From: an uncultured Rhodopirellula sp.
GTDB lineage: Bacteria > Planctomycetota > Planctomycetia > Pirellulales > Pirellulaceae
Length of the DNA stretch: 6,979 bases
NCBI GenBank assembly: GCA_913061385.1
Contig: CAJXTM010000188.1
Coordinates: 1-6,979, forward strand
Direction of reading: 5' to 3'
A program made the position numbers and the translations under genes. Under the pieces are notes generated by a model. That model saw only the letters and a program-made list of their open reading frames with translations. It was not told the DNA's origin and did no database searches. Each line of letters begins with the position of its first letter. Position 1 is the stretch's first letter. Shown here piece after piece: positions 1 to 6,979 of the stretch.

Positions 1-247
<247 letters not shown>

Positions 248-324
248 TTCATCAGGTCGTAAGGTTGAAAGTTGGCGTTACCAGCACAGAAGGTCCCAAG
301 GCCTGACTTGAAAGCTGAACGCAA

Positions 325-909
325 ATGTATCGACTGCTTGCTGAAGAACCGCTCATCGTCTCGCTGATGCTGGGGGCGATGGGCTTCGGATTGCTTTATG
401 GCTGGCTACGGAGCGGCAACAAGCCTGCTGCGATCGCCGGTCTGGTCTTTGTCGCATTGATTCCACTCGCTTGGTTCATCGCTGATCGAGTGGAAACCGA
501 CAGTGAGCAGATCGAGCGACTGATCTATACACTTGCCGAGGCGGTTGAACGCAATGACCCCGACAGTGCAGTCGCCATCATTGCGGACCCGAATCTCGAG
601 TCGCGGGCACGCCTTGAGTTGCAGAACTGGACCTTCGAATTGGCCAAAGTTACGCGTATCAACGAGATCCGCGTGATGAATGACACCTACCCACCACAAG
701 CTGACATCGAGATGATGGTGAAGGTCCGAGTCACAGGAAAAGCAGACAGGACGATCCAAAATGCTCAAATCCCTCGTAAGCTATTGCTGACAATGGAAAA
801 AGACGGAGATGACTGGCTTATCACCGAATACCAACACCTTCCAATCATCGGCGGTCCCGATAAATTCAGGGGGTACAGCGACGGACGCCAACCACCACAG
901 GGCAACTGA
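325..909 (+). CDS. Two-helix membrane protein with possible NTF2/SnoaL-like extracytoplasmic domain
   Basis: A 194-residue protein of unknown function. Residues about 9-28 and 35-53 are two hydrophobic helices joined by a short loop (RSGNKP), so the protein is a predicted inner-membrane hairpin. Residues about 56-170 form a soluble domain. It begins with an acidic helix (IERLIYTLAEAVERNDPDSAVAIIADP), has a central helix, and then alternating strands (IEMMVKVRVTG, RKLLLTMEKDGDDWLITEYQ). That helix-then-sheet order, with the 'DDWLITEYQ' end, resembles NTF2/SnoaL-like folds; this is inference, not a recognised family match. The ATG at 325 is supported by an in-frame TGA at 316-318 and by the helix beginning just after it. 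No strong Shine-Dalgarno is visible. It begins 77 nt after the enolase stop and lies 110 nt before tmk on the same strand, so cotranscription is possible. Confidence is high that it is coding, low on fold. Confidence 0.85.
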   Translation: MYRLLAEEPLIVSLMLGAMGFGLLYGWLRSGNKPAAIAGLVFVALIPLAWFIADRVETDSEQIERLIYTLAEAVERNDPDSAVAIIADPNLESRARLELQNWTFELAKVTRINEIRVMNDTYPPQADIEMMVKVRVTGKADRTIQNAQIPRKLLLTMEKDGDDWLITEYQHLPIIGGPDKFRGYSDGRQPPQGN

Positions 910-914
910 GGCCC

Positions 915-939
915 CCGAAAAGTAGCCTGAACTTTTCGG
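915..939 (+). other. Intergenic hairpin between membrane protein gene and tmk
   Basis: CCGAAAAGT at 915-923 is an exact reverse complement of ACTTTTCGG at 931-939, giving a 9-bp perfect stem with a 7-base loop. It begins 5 nt after the preceding stop codon. No T-run follows on the plus strand, so it is not a textbook intrinsic terminator. It could be a 3'-end stabiliser or a partial terminator that limits readthrough into tmk. The position just after a stop codon favours a 3'-UTR role. Confidence 0.55.
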
Positions 940-1019
940 ATCGAGGACCATCACGTAACCAGGTCTCGGTAATCTAAACCTCGCCACACGATTCACTCGC
1001 TCGTTATTGAAGCCGCGGC

Positions 1020-1622
1020 ATGTTCATCACACTTGACGGAATTGACGGTGTTGGGAAGTCGACTCAAATCGAGCGACTGATCAACTATCTGGGGGAACGG
1101 GGGCAGGAAACTCTCCTTGTTCGTGATCCGGGCACAACAGAAATTGGCTCGAAACTGCGAGAGATACTTCTTGAGAGTGACTTGGAACTGCATCGGCGGA
1201 CCGAAGCAATGCTGTTCATGGCGAGCCGCTGCGAAATGGTCGAAACGATCCTGCGTCCAGCGATTGCAGAGGGCAAGACCGTTGTCTCTGACCGTTTCCT
1301 GCTAGCCAACGTGGTCTACCAAAGCGTAGGAGGCGAAGTCTTGCCTGACTTGCTATGGCAGATGGGGCGACTTGCCAATGGTGGACTTACTCCAGACCTG
1401 ACGATTCTTCTGGACATGCCTGCCCAACGATCGATGGAACGAATCGGCAGCGAAACCGATCGCATGGAGAGCCGAGGCGTTGATTATATGGAAGCCGTCC
1501 GCCAAGCGTTCTTGCAACAATTGCCACACAGCAGCCAAGCAACTGCGATCATCAACGCAGACCAGACCCCCGAGGAAGTCAGTCATGACCTTCTGACAAG
1601 CGTTGAACAGATACTTGCTTAG
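1020..1622 (+). CDS. tmk: Thymidylate kinase (dTMP kinase)
   Basis: A 200-residue cytoplasmic P-loop kinase that phosphorylates dTMP to dTDP using ATP, the step before dTTP formation. The length is normal for the family. The P-loop GIDGVGKS is at residues 7-14. The dTMP-binding DP loop reads RDPGTTEIG (35-43) in place of the commoner REPGGT-x-x-G. The DRF at 91-93 replaces the usual DRY, followed by VVYQ (98-101). Strand LTILLDMP is at 127-134. The LID region is R141-R152 with Arg141, Arg148 and Arg152. The P-loop has no Arg while the LID does, the arrangement seen in E. coli-type enzymes. The start is fixed by an in-frame TGA at 1008-1010, four codons upstream of the ATG; the ribosome site is weak. 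The next gene converges 42 nt downstream, so tmk ends its transcription unit here. Confidence 0.96.
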   Translation: MFITLDGIDGVGKSTQIERLINYLGERGQETLLVRDPGTTEIGSKLREILLESDLELHRRTEAMLFMASRCEMVETILRPAIAEGKTVVSDRFLLANVVYQSVGGEVLPDLLWQMGRLANGGLTPDLTILLDMPAQRSMERIGSETDRMESRGVDYMEAVRQAFLQQLPHSSQATAIINADQTPEEVSHDLLTSVEQILA

Positions 1623-1664
1623 CCTTAATCACGATACAGATGCTTGCGGTTTCCAACGCGATCA

Positions 1665-3122
1665 TCAACTCAGAATTTCCCGAACCACTCTGCCCTCAAC
1701 GTCAGTCAATCGGTACTGGCGACCTTGATAACGGAAAGTCAATCTTTCGTGATTCATCCCCATCAAGTGCAGCAGAGTGGCATTGAAGTCGTGTACATGC
1801 ACCGGATTCTCAGCAATGGTGTACCCCAAGTCATCGGTTTCGCCAAAACTCATTCCGCCTTTGGTGCCACCTCCCGCTACCCAGACCGTAAAGGCATCTT
1901 TGTGGTGATCGCGGCCTGCCTTGTCAGCTTTATTGGTTCCCTGTGCAAAGGGCGTCCTGCCGAACTCAGAGGACCACACTACCAGCGTAGAGTCCAACAA
2001 ACCTCTTTGGCGTAAATCACGAATCAAAGCCGCGACCGGCTGATCAACCTGCTTTGCTTTCCTGGCGACATTTGAAAAAACCGAGTTGTGCGAATCCCAG
2101 CCCTGATCAAACAACTGCACAAATCGCACGCCGCGTTCGACCAACCGTCGCGCCAGCAGGCAATTGTTGGCAAAGCTATTTTTGCCGGGCTGCGTTCCGT
2201 ATGACTCATGCACTGCCTTGGACTCTGACGAAATATCCATCAACTCAGGCACTGAAGTCTGCATTCGATACGCCAGTTCGTACTGGCTGATGCGGGTTGC
2301 GATCTCCGGATCGCCCAGATCTGCCAACTGGGCCTGATTCATTGCGTTCACGGTGTCAATGATTCGTTTGCGTGAACTCGGCTCAACGCCTTTGGGATTC
2401 GACAGGAACAGCACCGGATCACCTTGAGAGCGAAATTCAACCCCCTGATGAACACTGGGCAGGAATCCGCTGCCCCATGCGGGACTGCCTGCGCCTAAAA
2501 CACTCCCTGTGATCAAAACAACGAACCCTGGCAAATTTTCGTTCTCGGAACCAAGACCATAGTTCACCCACGAACCAACGCTGGGCCGGCCAAACTGACC
2601 AAATCCACTCAACATGAACATCTGGGCCGGGCCATGATTGAACTCATTGGTATGCATCGATTTGATGAGCGTCAATTCATCAGCAACCCCTTGAAGATTC
2701 GGCAACAGATTCGAGATGGGTAATCCCGAATCACCTGAACGTGTGAATCTGTGCTTCGGGTTCTCTGGTGTTCCCAATAGCTTGGGAAGATCCCGCACGA
2801 AAGCGAATTTACCAGACTCAAACAACTCCTTGGGGCAGTCTTCACCAGATCGTTTCTGCAACTCCGGCTTTAAATCAAACAGATCAAGGTGACTGGGGGC
2901 CCCAACCATGTGCAGATAGATGACATTCTTTATCTTGGCAGGAAAATGTGGCTGATGGCCAACCGCAACCCGCTCGGGTAATCCTGCCTGCTGCTCGTTG
3001 TTGACCGCCGGTGAGTCTGCACCGGATTGTCGCAGCAACTGAGTGAGTGCTACTCCACCCAGCCCAAACCCTGCTCGCTGAAATAGAGCTCTTCTTCCTA
3101 ATGAGGTTGGCAATACATTCAT
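1665..3122 (-). CDS. DUF1501 family secreted protein, partner of the PSCyt/DUF1553 protein
   Basis: A 485-residue DUF1501 protein. Residues 1-30 resemble a Tat signal: twin arginines at 10-11 (GRRALFQR), then the hydrophobic stretch [14 protein letters not shown]. Family blocks follow: [18 protein letters not shown] (69-86), [18 protein letters not shown] (174-191), [12 protein letters not shown] (334-345), [12 protein letters not shown] (381-392), [17 protein letters not shown] (403-419) and a C-terminal [11 protein letters not shown] (445-455). DUF1501 is grouped with the alkaline phosphatase/sulfatase-like fold; its Asp/His residues could bind metal, but no reaction has been assigned that I know of. 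The length is normal and the frame is unbroken. It starts 13 nt after the stop of the upstream PSCyt gene, the usual planctomycete pairing, which implies translation from one message and probably a shared extracytoplasmic role. The ribosome site is weak. It converges with tmk, and I see no terminator in the 42-nt gap. Confidence 0.93.
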   Translation of the reverse strand: MNVLPTSLGRRALFQRAGFGLGGVALTQLLRQSGADSPAVNNEQQAGLPERVAVGHQPHFPAKIKNVIYLHMVGAPSHLDLFDLKPELQKRSGEDCPKELFESGKFAFVRDLPKLLGTPENPKHRFTRSGDSGLPISNLLPNLQGVADELTLIKSMHTNEFNHGPAQMFMLSGFGQFGRPSVGSWVNYGLGSENENLPGFVVLITGSVLGAGSPAWGSGFLPSVHQGVEFRSQGDPVLFLSNPKGVEPSSRKRIIDTVNAMNQAQLADLGDPEIATRISQYELAYRMQTSVPELMDISSESKAVHESYGTQPGKNSFANNCLLARRLVERGVRFVQLFDQGWDSHNSVFSNVARKAKQVDQPVAALIRDLRQRGLLDSTLVVWSSEFGRTPFAQGTNKADKAGRDHHKDAFTVWVAGGGTKGGMSFGETDDLGYTIAENPVHVHDFNATLLHLMGMNHERLTFRYQGRQYRLTDVEGRVVREILS

Positions 3123-3135
3123 GACTCTAACGAGC

Positions 3136-6100
3136 TCACTGATTCATGGTTTCATCGAGATTCAAAATCGCATTAGCAACAGCAAACCAAGCTGCCAATT
3201 CTTGCATATCAGTCGAACGCAATTCCAAAGCGGGAACTGATATCGTCGTCCTCGCTTTGACAAACTGAGCTTGGTTCTTCAGGTCATCTCGTTCGCTCGA
3301 TAGCAAGCCAACAAGAATGTCAATCTCATGCTCCTTTGCGTCTCGCGAAACAGCCAACTTGATTGCATACCGTACACGCTCACGATCATCGGTCGAAGGC
3401 GATTCACTGATGACTCTATCGGCCAACGCCAAAGCCATCTCCACGTAGGCTGGATCATTCAAAAGCGTGAGCGCCTGCAACGGAGTATTACTTCGTCCGC
3501 GATTGACAGTACAAGTTCCACGATCGGGCGCATCAAAGTTAATAAAACTGGGATAAGGCGCGGCGCGTTTCCAAACCACATACGCCCCGCGGCGAAAGCG
3601 GTTCTCATCCTTCGCGGCAACCCACTTCGGCTGATTACGCCCGACACTTCGCCAGATCTTATCTGGCTGATACGGCATGATCGGTGGCCCGTACATTTTT
3701 TCAGACAGCAACCCACTGATCGCCAGTGCGTTGTCGCGAATCATTTCTGCAGGCAATCTGAACCGGGGCCCACGGGCCAAATATCGATTAACAGGATCGT
3801 TTGCCACCATCACCTTGGTCAGTTCTGCCGTCCGCTGGAAAGCGTCAGATGTCACCATCAATTTGTGGATATGTTTCATCGACCATCCCGAGTCAATCAA
3901 CTCACTCGCCAACCAGTCCAGCAACTCCGGATGACTGGGCGCGTCAGATTGTGTGCCCAAATCCTCGAGTGTCGGAACGAGTCCGGCACCAAAAAGTTCC
4001 GCCCACCATCGATTTACCGTCACACGAGCCAACAATGGATTTTCGGCCGACGTCAGCCAACGAGCCAACTCCATGCGATCGCCGGTGGCAGCGACCGTAC
4101 TGTCTCGAGGTAAAGCACCGGGCGTCATTGCCTCCACGATGTCTCCACGAGATTCATAGTCGCCACGGCGCAAGACAAAAGTCTCGCGGGGGCTTTCCAT
4201 TTCCTGCATGACTAAAGTCGTCTCTGGCACCAACTTCTTGAGTTCCTTCTCAATCCGGGCAATGGACTGGTCTAACTCCAGCAGGCGTTTATCAACTTTC
4301 TCGAATTCGGTCCGTAGCTTTTTCCGTTGCTGCTTTGACAGTTTTTCCCCTTTGAACATGCTGCGCAAGTCGTCAGGCAAAAACAACAAATCCGCTGATT
4401 GTGTACTGGCCGAGACCCGTGGCTTCCCAGCGACGCGTCCAGAACCAAAATATTGCCCGAGATTCACTTTCAAACTTTGGGATTCAGGATCAAGTAACAA
4501 CGGTTCGGCAAGCAGGAATATCGCCCAATGTGGTTTCCCAAACTGGCCCCCAATCGCCCATCCCGTTTTACGATCACCATCGATTGCTCTGGCAACATCC
4601 CAGTTGGGCTGAGAATAATCTGCTACCGCTGTTGTGAGTGCGACTTTGTTTTTTTCTTCCCCGCTCATGACCTCGCAAGTCACTTCACTGAGGATGACGT
4701 TGGGCCTTCCGGCTTCACCGCGTCCCGGCCCGGAACCGGGGATCGAATCATCGGTCAATAGCTCAACGCGAATTGCCGTGATTGGCTTGGCAGGTGGTTG
4801 CAGAACAAAGGTATGCTCAACTGTGGGTGGAACCTCTCCGCTCAACAACACGGCACCATCCGGCTGAAGGCTGACATCCTCATTTCCAGTAGTCTTAAAA
4901 TCCACCAAGGTCACAGACTCCCAAAGCGGCGGTTGCTGATCCCTTAGACGCTTTATCCAATCTTCAAACTGGGAATCCGATTCTGTTGCAACTTGATCGC
5001 GTTTTACCCGCAATTTTCGCAACTCAGCATTCTGATCGGCGAGCTTCTGTTTCCGATTCTGTTCTAACGGCAAATCCATTTTGGGACCGTAAAAATCCCA
5101 GGTCACAGCAGACGTCTGCTTAACTTCCAACGGAGTATTATTGAAGTATGCAAAGAATCGATAGTAATCTTTCTGTGAAAAAGGATCGTACTTGTGATCA
5201 TGGCACTGCGCACACTCAAGCGTTGTTCCAAGGAACACCGTTGCAGTCGTGTTGACACGATCCACAACTTGATTAACACGATTCGCCTCCGGATGCACGC
5301 CAGCCTCGACGTTGCAGGTTGTCATCCGATGAAACCCTGTGGCGATCCGCTGATCAGAAGTGGCATTGGGACGCAAGTCACCCGCCAATTGATCCGTCAC
5401 AAATTCATCGAATGGCATGCCCTGATTGAAAACGCGAATGACCCAATCACGATACGCCCAGTTATCACGAATCTGATCGGCTTGAAACCCATTACTGTCG
5501 GCGTACCTTGCGAGGTCCAACCAGGGAACCGCCCACCGCTCACCATAGCGGGGACTCGCCAGCAGGCGATCAACCAGCGATGAGTATGCTTGCCCCGACG
5601 CAGACTTGCTGCTGGCAACAAATTGTTCGATGTCGTTAGGTGTGGGTGGCAATCCAATCAATGCCAGAGAGGCACGCCGAGCAACCGAAGCAGGCTGCAT
5701 TCTAGGATTTGCAACCAACCCGTGCGTCGCAATTCCTTGATCAATGAAATGATCAATCACTGCCTCGGTCGTCAAATGATCCGGAACATCAGGACGTTTG
5801 ATTGCTTCATATGCCCAATGCTTACCTTTTGATTTGGTTTCAGGCCATGCTGCTCCTTCATCGATCCACCGGCCCAACAGATCAACCTCCTGCTGCGAGA
5901 GGGGTTCACCATCAAGCGGCATCAATTCTCCAGCATCCGCATCGATAAGTCGACTGATCAGTAGACTCTCGCCCGCATGCCCCGGAACAACGATCGGCAA
6001 CTCTGAATCAGCTTCACCAATCGCGTCAATGCGTCGGTTCAAGCGCAGCCCACCCTCATCATGCTTTTCACCATGACAGCGTTGGCAGTGTCGCCGCAGC

Positions 6101-6252
6101 AGTGGTTCAATCTGCTCAGAAAAATCCACACTGCGTCTTTCCAAATCAGCGTCCACTTGAGCCAACGTGGTACTACACCACAAAGGCACCAAAAAAAACA
6201 TCGCTGAAAAGAAGATGCCGCGAATCAGGGGCGGGGTGTTGAGATAGGGCAT
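3136..6252 (-). CDS. PSCyt1-DUF1549-DUF1553 (PSD1) secreted cytochrome-like protein
   Basis: A 1038-residue planctomycete-type cytochrome C protein. A Sec signal with an uncharged core spans about 12-31, with probable cleavage near LAQ (30-32). PSCyt1 covers about 42-140 with heme-binding CQRCH at 56-60 and GGLRLN after it. DUF1549 (PSCyt2) covers about 163-375 and ends in a second CAQCHDHK motif at 347-354, followed by [19 protein letters not shown] likely coiled coil (about 393-440) precedes a beta-rich segment (about 475-620) with [10 protein letters not shown] (556-565), reminiscent of discoidin/galactose-binding folds. A second Lys/Glu-rich coiled coil is at about 630-675. DUF1553 (PSD1) covers about 720-1000, with [11 protein letters not shown] (745-755), [12 protein letters not shown] (833-844) and [20 protein letters not shown] (915-934). 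An in-frame TGA at 6286-6288 means 6252 is the first available ATG; M18 is a less likely alternative. The molecular function is unknown; a role in polysaccharide use is often suggested for such proteins but cannot be shown here. Confidence 0.93.
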   Translation of the reverse strand: MPYLNTPPLIRGIFFSAMFFLVPLWCSTTLAQVDADLERRSVDFSEQIEPLLRRHCQRCHGEKHDEGGLRLNRRIDAIGEADSELPIVVPGHAGESLLISRLIDADAGELMPLDGEPLSQQEVDLLGRWIDEGAAWPETKSKGKHWAYEAIKRPDVPDHLTTEAVIDHFIDQGIATHGLVANPRMQPASVARRASLALIGLPPTPNDIEQFVASSKSASGQAYSSLVDRLLASPRYGERWAVPWLDLARYADSNGFQADQIRDNWAYRDWVIRVFNQGMPFDEFVTDQLAGDLRPNATSDQRIATGFHRMTTCNVEAGVHPEANRVNQVVDRVNTTATVFLGTTLECAQCHDHKYDPFSQKDYYRFFAYFNNTPLEVKQTSAVTWDFYGPKMDLPLEQNRKQKLADQNAELRKLRVKRDQVATESDSQFEDWIKRLRDQQPPLWESVTLVDFKTTGNEDVSLQPDGAVLLSGEVPPTVEHTFVLQPPAKPITAIRVELLTDDSIPGSGPGRGEAGRPNVILSEVTCEVMSGEEKNKVALTTAVADYSQPNWDVARAIDGDRKTGWAIGGQFGKPHWAIFLLAEPLLLDPESQSLKVNLGQYFGSGRVAGKPRVSASTQSADLLFLPDDLRSMFKGEKLSKQQRKKLRTEFEKVDKRLLELDQSIARIEKELKKLVPETTLVMQEMESPRETFVLRRGDYESRGDIVEAMTPGALPRDSTVAATGDRMELARWLTSAENPLLARVTVNRWWAELFGAGLVPTLEDLGTQSDAPSHPELLDWLASELIDSGWSMKHIHKLMVTSDAFQRTAELTKVMVANDPVNRYLARGPRFRLPAEMIRDNALAISGLLSEKMYGPPIMPYQPDKIWRSVGRNQPKWVAAKDENRFRRGAYVVWKRAAPYPSFINFDAPDRGTCTVNRGRSNTPLQALTLLNDPAYVEMALALADRVISESPSTDDRERVRYAIKLAVSRDAKEHEIDILVGLLSSERDDLKNQAQFVKARTTISVPALELRSTDMQELAAWFAVANAILNLDETMNQ

Positions 6253-6285
6253 CGAATACGCAGGACGGAGTGGCGGGAGATAATT

Positions 6286-6402
6286 TCAATCTTCAATCTT
6301 CATGATAACCATGCTCTGACAGTTGCATTGCTCGCAAAACACATTTTTCTTGCATGAACAACGCGACCGATTGCGAGTCAGCTGCTTCCCCGACTTCGCC
6401 AT
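6286..6402 (-). CDS. Unrecognised 38-residue cysteine-rich small protein (candidate)
   Basis: A small ORF in the otherwise unexplained gap between the Dabb gene and the PSCyt gene, on their strand. It encodes 38 residues, ATG at 6402-6400 and TGA at 6288-6286. The N-terminal half is basic (MAKSGKQLTRNRSR, residues 1-14). Five cysteines follow at 15, 17, 23, 26 and 28 in the pattern CxC-x5-CxxCxC, then a hydrophobic VIM and an acidic KIED end. The spacing resembles a zinc-binding or metallothionein-like cluster, but I recognise no family. Support for translation: a GGAG at 6409-6412 lies 6 nt before the ATG; an in-frame TGA (6424-6426) bounds the ORF upstream; and it leaves gaps of 34 nt to the Dabb stop and 33 nt to the PSCyt start, normal for an operon. 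There is no signal peptide, so it would act in the cytoplasm. It could instead be a regulatory leader ORF for the PSCyt gene, or chance. Confidence 0.55.
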   Translation of the reverse strand: MAKSGKQLTRNRSRCSCKKNVFCEQCNCQSMVIMKIED

Positions 6403-6408
6403 CAACCG

Positions 6409-6412
6409 CTCC
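6409..6412 (-). promoter_or_regulatory. Shine-Dalgarno (GGAG) of the small cysteine-rich ORF
   Basis: On the minus strand the sequence before the ATG at 6402 reads GAGGCGGAGCGGTTG. The GGAG core ends 6 nt from the start codon, which is good spacing. It is better placed than the leader of the neighbouring PSCyt gene, where I see no clear site, and it is one of the main reasons for calling the small ORF. Confidence 0.5.
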
Positions 6413-6436
6413 GCCTCGCGTTTTCAACTTTCGTAC

Positions 6437-6751
6437 TTACGCGTCCTGGATCAGAGAATCCAAGACCCGAACGCCCGCCCAACTGGCTTTGTTTTCTTCG
6501 ATGAACTGCAGATGTCGCTCTGCTGTTTGATAAACATCATGAGCTGCGCGATCAGCAAAAATGCAGTGCAATGAAACATCAAAGTCCTGATTCACTTCGC
6601 GATCAAGTTCGCGATCTCGCGTCCCAATCGAAAAACCGACCAGTCCTTCATGGTTATCCAAGTATTTATTGCAAGCTTCCAGCAGCGTCTGAACTGCCTC
6701 GTCGCTTCGGTCTTTGAGGGTGAAGTAGACGTGATGAGCAAGTTGCGGCAT
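6437..6751 (-). CDS. Dabb-family (stress-responsive alpha/beta barrel) protein
   Basis: A 104-residue cytoplasmic protein matching the Dabb family, ferredoxin-like alpha/beta barrels that usually form dimers. The N-terminal strand HHVYFTLKD is at 6-14 (the family's H-x-V-x-F-x-L-K), then helix DEAVQTLLEACNKYL (17-31), strand GLVGFSIGTR (36-45), strand FDVSLHCIFAD (57-67), and AAHDVYQTAERHLQFIEEN (69-87) before a closing strand VRVLDS (94-99). Family members have varied or unknown functions, so none is assigned. The frame stays open upstream to a GTG at 6868, but those 39 extra residues are not family-like. ATG 6751 gives the normal family length and has GAAGGA at 6761-6766, 9 nt upstream. It is first in a minus-strand cluster with the cysteine-rich ORF, PSCyt and DUF1501 genes; the 34-nt gap to the next ORF suggests cotranscription. 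Confidence 0.88.
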   Translation of the reverse strand: MPQLAHHVYFTLKDRSDEAVQTLLEACNKYLDNHEGLVGFSIGTRDRELDREVNQDFDVSLHCIFADRAAHDVYQTAERHLQFIEENKASWAGVRVLDSLIQDA

Positions 6752-6760
6752 TCGATTCAG

Positions 6761-6766
6761 TCCTTC
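6761..6766 (-). promoter_or_regulatory. Shine-Dalgarno (GAAGGA) that decides the Dabb start
   Basis: TCCTTC on the plus strand reads GAAGGA on the minus strand, 9 nt before the ATG at 6751. It favours this start over the in-frame GTG at 6868, which would give a 143-residue protein with an N-terminal extension unlike the family. Confidence 0.65.
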
Positions 6767-6784
6767 ATGAGAAAACAATTCGCC

Positions 6785-6813
6785 GTAATAAAACCACGCA
6801 TAGCTTCCACCAA
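6785..6813 (-). promoter_or_regulatory. Weak sigma70-like promoter candidate for the minus-strand operon
   Basis: On the minus strand TTGGTG (6813-6808) and TATTAC (6790-6785) are separated by 17 nt. Only 3-4 positions of each box match the consensus. Transcription would start near 6778 and give a leader of about 27 nt that keeps the Dabb ribosome site. Planctomycete promoters are poorly defined, so this is a positional guess. Confidence 0.22.
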
Positions 6814-6850
6814 CACTGCTGACGTGACAACAGCCCCCGGTTTCAGTTAC

Positions 6851-6868
6851 CCAGTGCCGTACTGGCAC
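6851..6868. repeat. Small inverted repeat upstream of the Dabb operon
   Basis: GTGCC at 6854-6858 pairs with GGCAC at 6864-6868 around a 5-base loop; the overlapping arms CCAGT (6851-6855) and ACTGG (6861-6865) give an alternative pairing. A palindrome TAACGTTA (6870-6877) and a second CTGGCA copy (6885-6890, first at 6862-6867) follow. The cluster lies upstream of the candidate promoter, so it could be a regulator-binding region, but each element is short enough to be chance. Confidence 0.3.
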
Positions 6869-6906
6869 ATAACGTTAAATCATCCTGGCAGGGGGGTGAT
6901 AAACAG

Positions 6907-6979
6907 CGATCACACCACAGCGACCACACCACAGCGACCACACCACAGCGACCACACCACAGCGACCACACCACAGCGA
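6907..6979. repeat. 14-bp tandem repeat at window end, 5 copies plus 3 bases
   Basis: The unit CGACCACACCACAG repeats without gaps at 6907-6920, 6921-6934, 6935-6948, 6949-6962 and 6963-6976, then CGA to the end. The first copy has T for C at its fourth base (6910); the other four are identical. The unit length is not a multiple of three and the array lies upstream of a gene, so it is a noncoding minisatellite. The sequence stops inside the array, so the true copy number is unknown; this is probably where the assembly broke. Confidence 0.93.

Noticed and set aside
406..768. Minus-strand 120-residue open frame
   Set aside because: It is antisense to the membrane protein gene, which has clear transmembrane helices and a coherent fold; this frame has neither.
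1623..1664. Bidirectional terminator between convergent tmk and DUF1501 genes
   Set aside because: I looked for a stem with a T-tract on either strand in these 42 bases and found none.
1644..2015. Plus-strand 123-residue open frame downstream of tmk
   Set aside because: It lies almost wholly opposite the conserved C-terminal part of DUF1501, including the SSEFGRTPF block, and shows no family features.
3328..4113. Plus-strand 261-residue open frame antisense to the PSCyt gene
   Set aside because: It is opposite conserved DUF1553 codons, is rich in Arg, Ser and Pro with no domain, and is a shadow of the opposite frame. Other open frames opposite the PSCyt and DUF1501 genes were dismissed likewise.
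6323..6574. Plus-strand 83-residue open frame
   Set aside because: It overlaps the minus-strand small ORF and the conserved C-terminus of the Dabb gene in antisense, with no supporting feature.
6752..6868. N-terminal extension of the Dabb protein to a GTG at 6868
   Set aside because: The extra 39 residues are not Dabb-like, the start is GTG, and ATG 6751 has a good ribosome site and gives the family length.
6907..6979. Terminal repeat as adapter carry-over or a CRISPR array
   Set aside because: It shares only the short string GCGACCAC with P5 and diverges after it. It has no spacers, and the 14-bp units are directly adjacent, so it is a plain tandem repeat.

Overview
The window looks like one end of a metagenome or draft-genome contig from a planctomycete, probably a Pirellulales/Rhodopirellula-like lineage. 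The phylum call rests on a 1038-residue secreted protein with the PSCyt1 / DUF1549 (PSCyt2) / DUF1553 (PSD1) architecture followed directly by a DUF1501 protein. That pair is a hallmark of Planctomycetota. The thymidylate kinase is also of the form I associate with this phylum (DPG and DRF motif variants). Genus cannot be set from sequence reading alone.

Left edge (1-49): this is not genomic. It is the end of the Illumina P5 sequence, an 8-base index and the Nextera read-1/mosaic-end sequence. Genomic DNA starts at about 50, inside the 3' end of an enolase gene (50-247).

Plus-strand block (50-1622): the enolase C-terminus is followed by a two-helix membrane protein with a possible NTF2-like extracytoplasmic domain (325-909), an intergenic hairpin (915-939), and thymidylate kinase tmk (1020-1622). 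This is a housekeeping block for glycolysis and dTTP synthesis, with one uncharacterised envelope protein between the two enzymes.

Minus-strand block (6751 down to 1665): four closely spaced genes read away from the right edge. They are a Dabb-family protein (6437-6751), a 38-residue cysteine-rich small ORF (6286-6402), the PSCyt/DUF1549/DUF1553 protein (3136-6252) and the DUF1501 protein (1665-3122). Gaps are 34, 33 and 13 nt, so they look like one operon. It converges on tmk with only 42 nt between the stop codons. The two large proteins carry export signals (a Sec-type signal, and a Tat-like twin arginine) and probably act together outside the cytoplasm. Their substrate cannot be read from sequence.

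Right edge (6752-6979): upstream of the operon are a weak promoter candidate, a small inverted repeat, and a 14-bp tandem repeat in which the window ends, probably where assembly stopped.

The two observations most worth a second look are the unannotated cysteine-rich small ORF filling the gap in the PSCyt operon, and the sequencing adapter fused in frame to the truncated enolase. I did not find convincing evidence of a novel defence, mobile or RNA-guided system.
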